From Microtetraspora niveoalba (GTDB lineage Bacteria > Actinomycetota > Actinomycetes > Streptosporangiales > Streptosporangiaceae): DNA of 64,000 nucleotides. The translations under genes were made by a program, and so were the position numbers. The DNA is taken from positions 1 to 64,000 of the forward strand of contig NZ_BBYM01000038.1 in assembly GCF_001570405.1 (NCBI RefSeq), in the 5' to 3' direction. How positions within the stretch are numbered: position 1 is the first letter of the stretch; each line of letters opens with the position of its first letter. Of this stretch, positions 62,328 to 64,000 are shown piece after piece. The notes beneath the pieces were generated by a model, which saw nothing but the letters and a program-made list of their open reading frames with translations, was not told where the DNA came from and searched no databases.

Positions 62328-63800
62328 CTACGCGGTGGGCCCCGGCCTCCTGCGCGGCAGCCGCAGGTGCCTGAGCGAGATCGCGGCGGCGAGGCAGGCG
62401 ACGGGGACGGCGGGCAGCAGATAGCGGTAGTCGAACTCCGCCGTCGCCGCCGGGGCCAGCACCAGCCCCACCGCGGCCAGCCAGGGCAGCAGCACCGGCC
62501 CGCCCAGCCTGCGCCACCGGACGGCCACGCCGTACAGGCCGGCGAGCAGCAGCAGGCCGAGCACCGTGCCGGGCAGCCGCACGACCTTCTGGTAACCGAT
62601 CATGAAGTCGGACCACGGCTTCACCACGCGGGTGGCCGCCGGGCCGTTCTCGTACCGCTCGGCGTCCCGGTCCGTCTGCCCCTTGTACGACGTCCAGGCG
62701 GGCAGTTTCTGCGTGTAGTAGTTGCCGAACTGGTACTGCAGGTACGTCTTGGCGTCCGGGAACAGCGGGCGCCCCCAGCCGAAGGCGCGGAAGAAGTCCT
62801 TGGCCACGGCCGCGAGGTAGTCCCCCGGCTGCGCGAGGATCGCCTTCTTGGCGAACGCGCTCGCGTTGGCGTTGATCTCCGGGGTGAACTTCATGCCCGA
62901 CCCGAACACGTGGAGCTGGTTCTGGTCGTCCCACCACAGGTAGGCCTGCGCCGTACGGCCCCGCTCGGCCGGGGGAGTGTTGATGCACAGGAGCGCGAGC
63001 TCCAGCTCCCCGCGCTTGTCGAGGTCCATCTTGTGGCAGTCGGCGAACAGGGCGGTCCGCATGTAGAGGATCACGCCGTCGCTGTTCGTCATCGCGAACT
63101 GCCCGTTGACCGCCTTGAACCACCCCATGTACGCCAGGACGGGCAGCGCGCAGGCGAGGATCATCGCCGAGATCGGCTTCCACCCGGCCCGCTTGACCAG
63201 CAGGTACGCCACGACCAGGGCGAGGATCGGCAGGCCGATGCTGCGGGTCAGCGCGGTCAGCGCGAGCAGCGCCCCGACCGCGGCGCCCACCGGCCACGAC
63301 ATCTTCCTGTGCCACAGGACGAGCGTGACGACCGCCGTAACCAGCAGCGTGAACATCGCGTCCGACATGATCAGCTGTTCGAGCTGGATCTGGTACGCGT
63401 CGAACAGCACCGGCACCGCCGCGAGGGTCGCTCCCCAGCCGGGCAGGCGGAATCTCTTCGCCAGCAGCAGGTAGATCAGCAGTCCGGCGGCCAGGCCCAT
63501 CAGGTGCTGGGTGAACACGACGAACGCGAAACTGTGCACCGGTTTGAGCAGCAGCAGCCAGAAGCCGTACCCGTCCGGGCGGATCGGATGCGGGCGCGGG
63601 TGCAGCGCCACCGAGACGTAGTCGTAGGAGTCGTTGAACCACATCGCCGGGCCGAAACCGAGCATGGTGACGACCCGCAGAAGCGCCCCGAGCGCCAGGG
63701 CGACCGTGAACACCCGGTGGCGGACGAGCACCGTCAGAAGGCGCTTCCACCTGCTAGCAGGGGGGGCGTCTAATGCCGAAGGCTCCGCAACCGCGACCAT
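62328..63800 (-). CDS. Multi-span membrane glycosyltransferase (GT-C fold)
   Basis: A 490-aa integral membrane protein with about 11 spans, of the GT-C class (ArnT/dolichyl-mannosyltransferase-like). The first extracytoplasmic loop carries FNDSYDYVSVALHPRPHPIR, the acidic metal/donor site, and the long extracellular C-proximal loop has YQFGNYYTQKLPAWTSYKGQ. The donor is probably a polyprenyl-phosphate sugar; the acceptor is unknown. ATG 63800 is used because the membrane anchor is near; it lacks a clear ribosome site. It is convergent with rsmI (9-bp gap) and divergent from a GT2 gene. Confidence 0.8.
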   Translation of the reverse strand: MVAVAEPSALDAPPASRWKRLLTVLVRHRVFTVALALGALLRVVTMLGFGPAMWFNDSYDYVSVALHPRPHPIRPDGYGFWLLLLKPVHSFAFVVFTQHLMGLAAGLLIYLLLAKRFRLPGWGATLAAVPVLFDAYQIQLEQLIMSDAMFTLLVTAVVTLVLWHRKMSWPVGAAVGALLALTALTRSIGLPILALVVAYLLVKRAGWKPISAMILACALPVLAYMGWFKAVNGQFAMTNSDGVILYMRTALFADCHKMDLDKRGELELALLCINTPPAERGRTAQAYLWWDDQNQLHVFGSGMKFTPEINANASAFAKKAILAQPGDYLAAVAKDFFRAFGWGRPLFPDAKTYLQYQFGNYYTQKLPAWTSYKGQTDRDAERYENGPAATRVVKPWSDFMIGYQKVVRLPGTVLGLLLLAGLYGVAVRWRRLGGPVLLPWLAAVGLVLAPAATAEFDYRYLLPAVPVACLAAAISLRHLRLPRRRPGPTA

Positions 63801-63908
63801 GGTTACAGAATGCCAGCCGTTTCGGTGACTTGCCCCGGGCACCTCCGGGCAGAGGGCATCATGGTTGACTACTTAGGGCGATCACAAATGTAGACGAAGG
63901 GTTGCGAC

Positions 63909-64000
63909 GTGGAACTGACCGTAGTCATGCCCTGCCTCAACGAGGCCGAGACCGTCGAGACGTGTGTCCGCAAAGCCCTCGCCTGCATGCGTGAGAACGG
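63909..64000 (+). CDS. GT2-family glycosyltransferase (partial, runs off window)
   Basis: Only the first 30 codons are present: GTG start, then ELTVVMPCLNEAETVETCV, the opening of the GT-A fold of GT2 enzymes such as polyprenyl-phosphate mannose/glucose synthases. GAAGGG precedes the GTG by 8 nt. It would logically supply a lipid-linked sugar donor to the two membrane glycosyltransferases nearby. The 3' end lies outside the window. Confidence 0.8.
   Translation, partial: MELTVVMPCLNEAETVETCVRKALACMREN

Overview
This window is very GC-rich (about 70% or more), with strong G/C third-position bias, many GTG/TTG starts and ATGA/GTGA gene overlaps. It looks like the chromosome of a filamentous actinomycete. 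A complete conservon (CvnA-D type multi-component system), a eukaryote-like type II glutamine synthetase, an F420-type luciferase-like oxidoreductase, a protein mannosyltransferase and a labdane-type diterpene cyclase pair all fit Streptosporangiales or Streptomycetales. I cannot fix the genus from the sequence alone. I saw no rRNA, tRNA, CRISPR array, insertion sequence or phage gene.

Layout. (1) 0.5-4.5 kb: a compact terpenoid locus of cytochrome P450, class I terpene synthase and class II diterpene cyclase; the last codon of the cyclase is TTA. (2) 4.7-8.7 kb: a conservon of sensor kinase-like ATPase, roadblock/LC7 protein, DUF742 protein and small GTPase, in the same direction. (3) 8.9-10 kb: a ChaA-like cation/proton exchanger. 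(4) 10-15.6 kb: a minus-strand sugar operon of binding lipoprotein, two permeases, ROK kinase, GntR/UTRA regulator and SIS-domain protein. (5) 15.7-24.7 kb: an amino acid permease with a small upstream ORF, a PfkB kinase lacking its catalytic Asp, MarR, an Rpn-like protein, a DJ-1/PfpI protein, a DUF72 protein and a large LuxR regulator.

(6) 24.9-31.3 kb: a chaperone operon dnaK-grpE-dnaJ(cbpA-type)-cbpM-clpB, followed by glnII. (7) 32.5-34.2 kb: a CYTH-domain gene flanked by 18-bp direct repeats, then a small membrane protein plus HTH protein pair. That pair lies behind a perfect 20-bp inverted repeat, starts apparently leaderless, and has an early TTA codon. (8) 34.4-43.4 kb: a peptide-utilisation block of M17 aminopeptidase, FadR-type regulator, proline iminopeptidase and a complete Dpp-like transporter ending in a terminator. 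(9) 43.5-44.1 kb: a solitary DUF3800-like gene. (10) 44.3-48.1 kb: dctA divergent from a CitA/CitB-type two-component pair, with two palindromes between them.

(11) 48.1-57.5 kb: a predicted TetR regulon. One TetR-type gene lies beside an MFS transporter and a luciferase-like oxidoreductase. A minus-strand catabolic operon follows (aminotransferase, aldehyde dehydrogenase, acyl-CoA dehydrogenase, NDP-forming acyl-CoA synthetase). Four copies of a CTATC-N4-GATAG-type palindrome sit in just the two promoter regions involved. (12) 57.5-64 kb: a purine-rich tandem-repeat gap, two uncharacterised proteins, a protein O-mannosyltransferase, rsmI, a second multi-span glycosyltransferase and the start of a GT2 glycosyltransferase that runs off the end.

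The points most worth following up are the four-site TetR regulon, the double palindrome with its leaderless TTA-containing gene pair, and the diterpene locus abutting a conservon.
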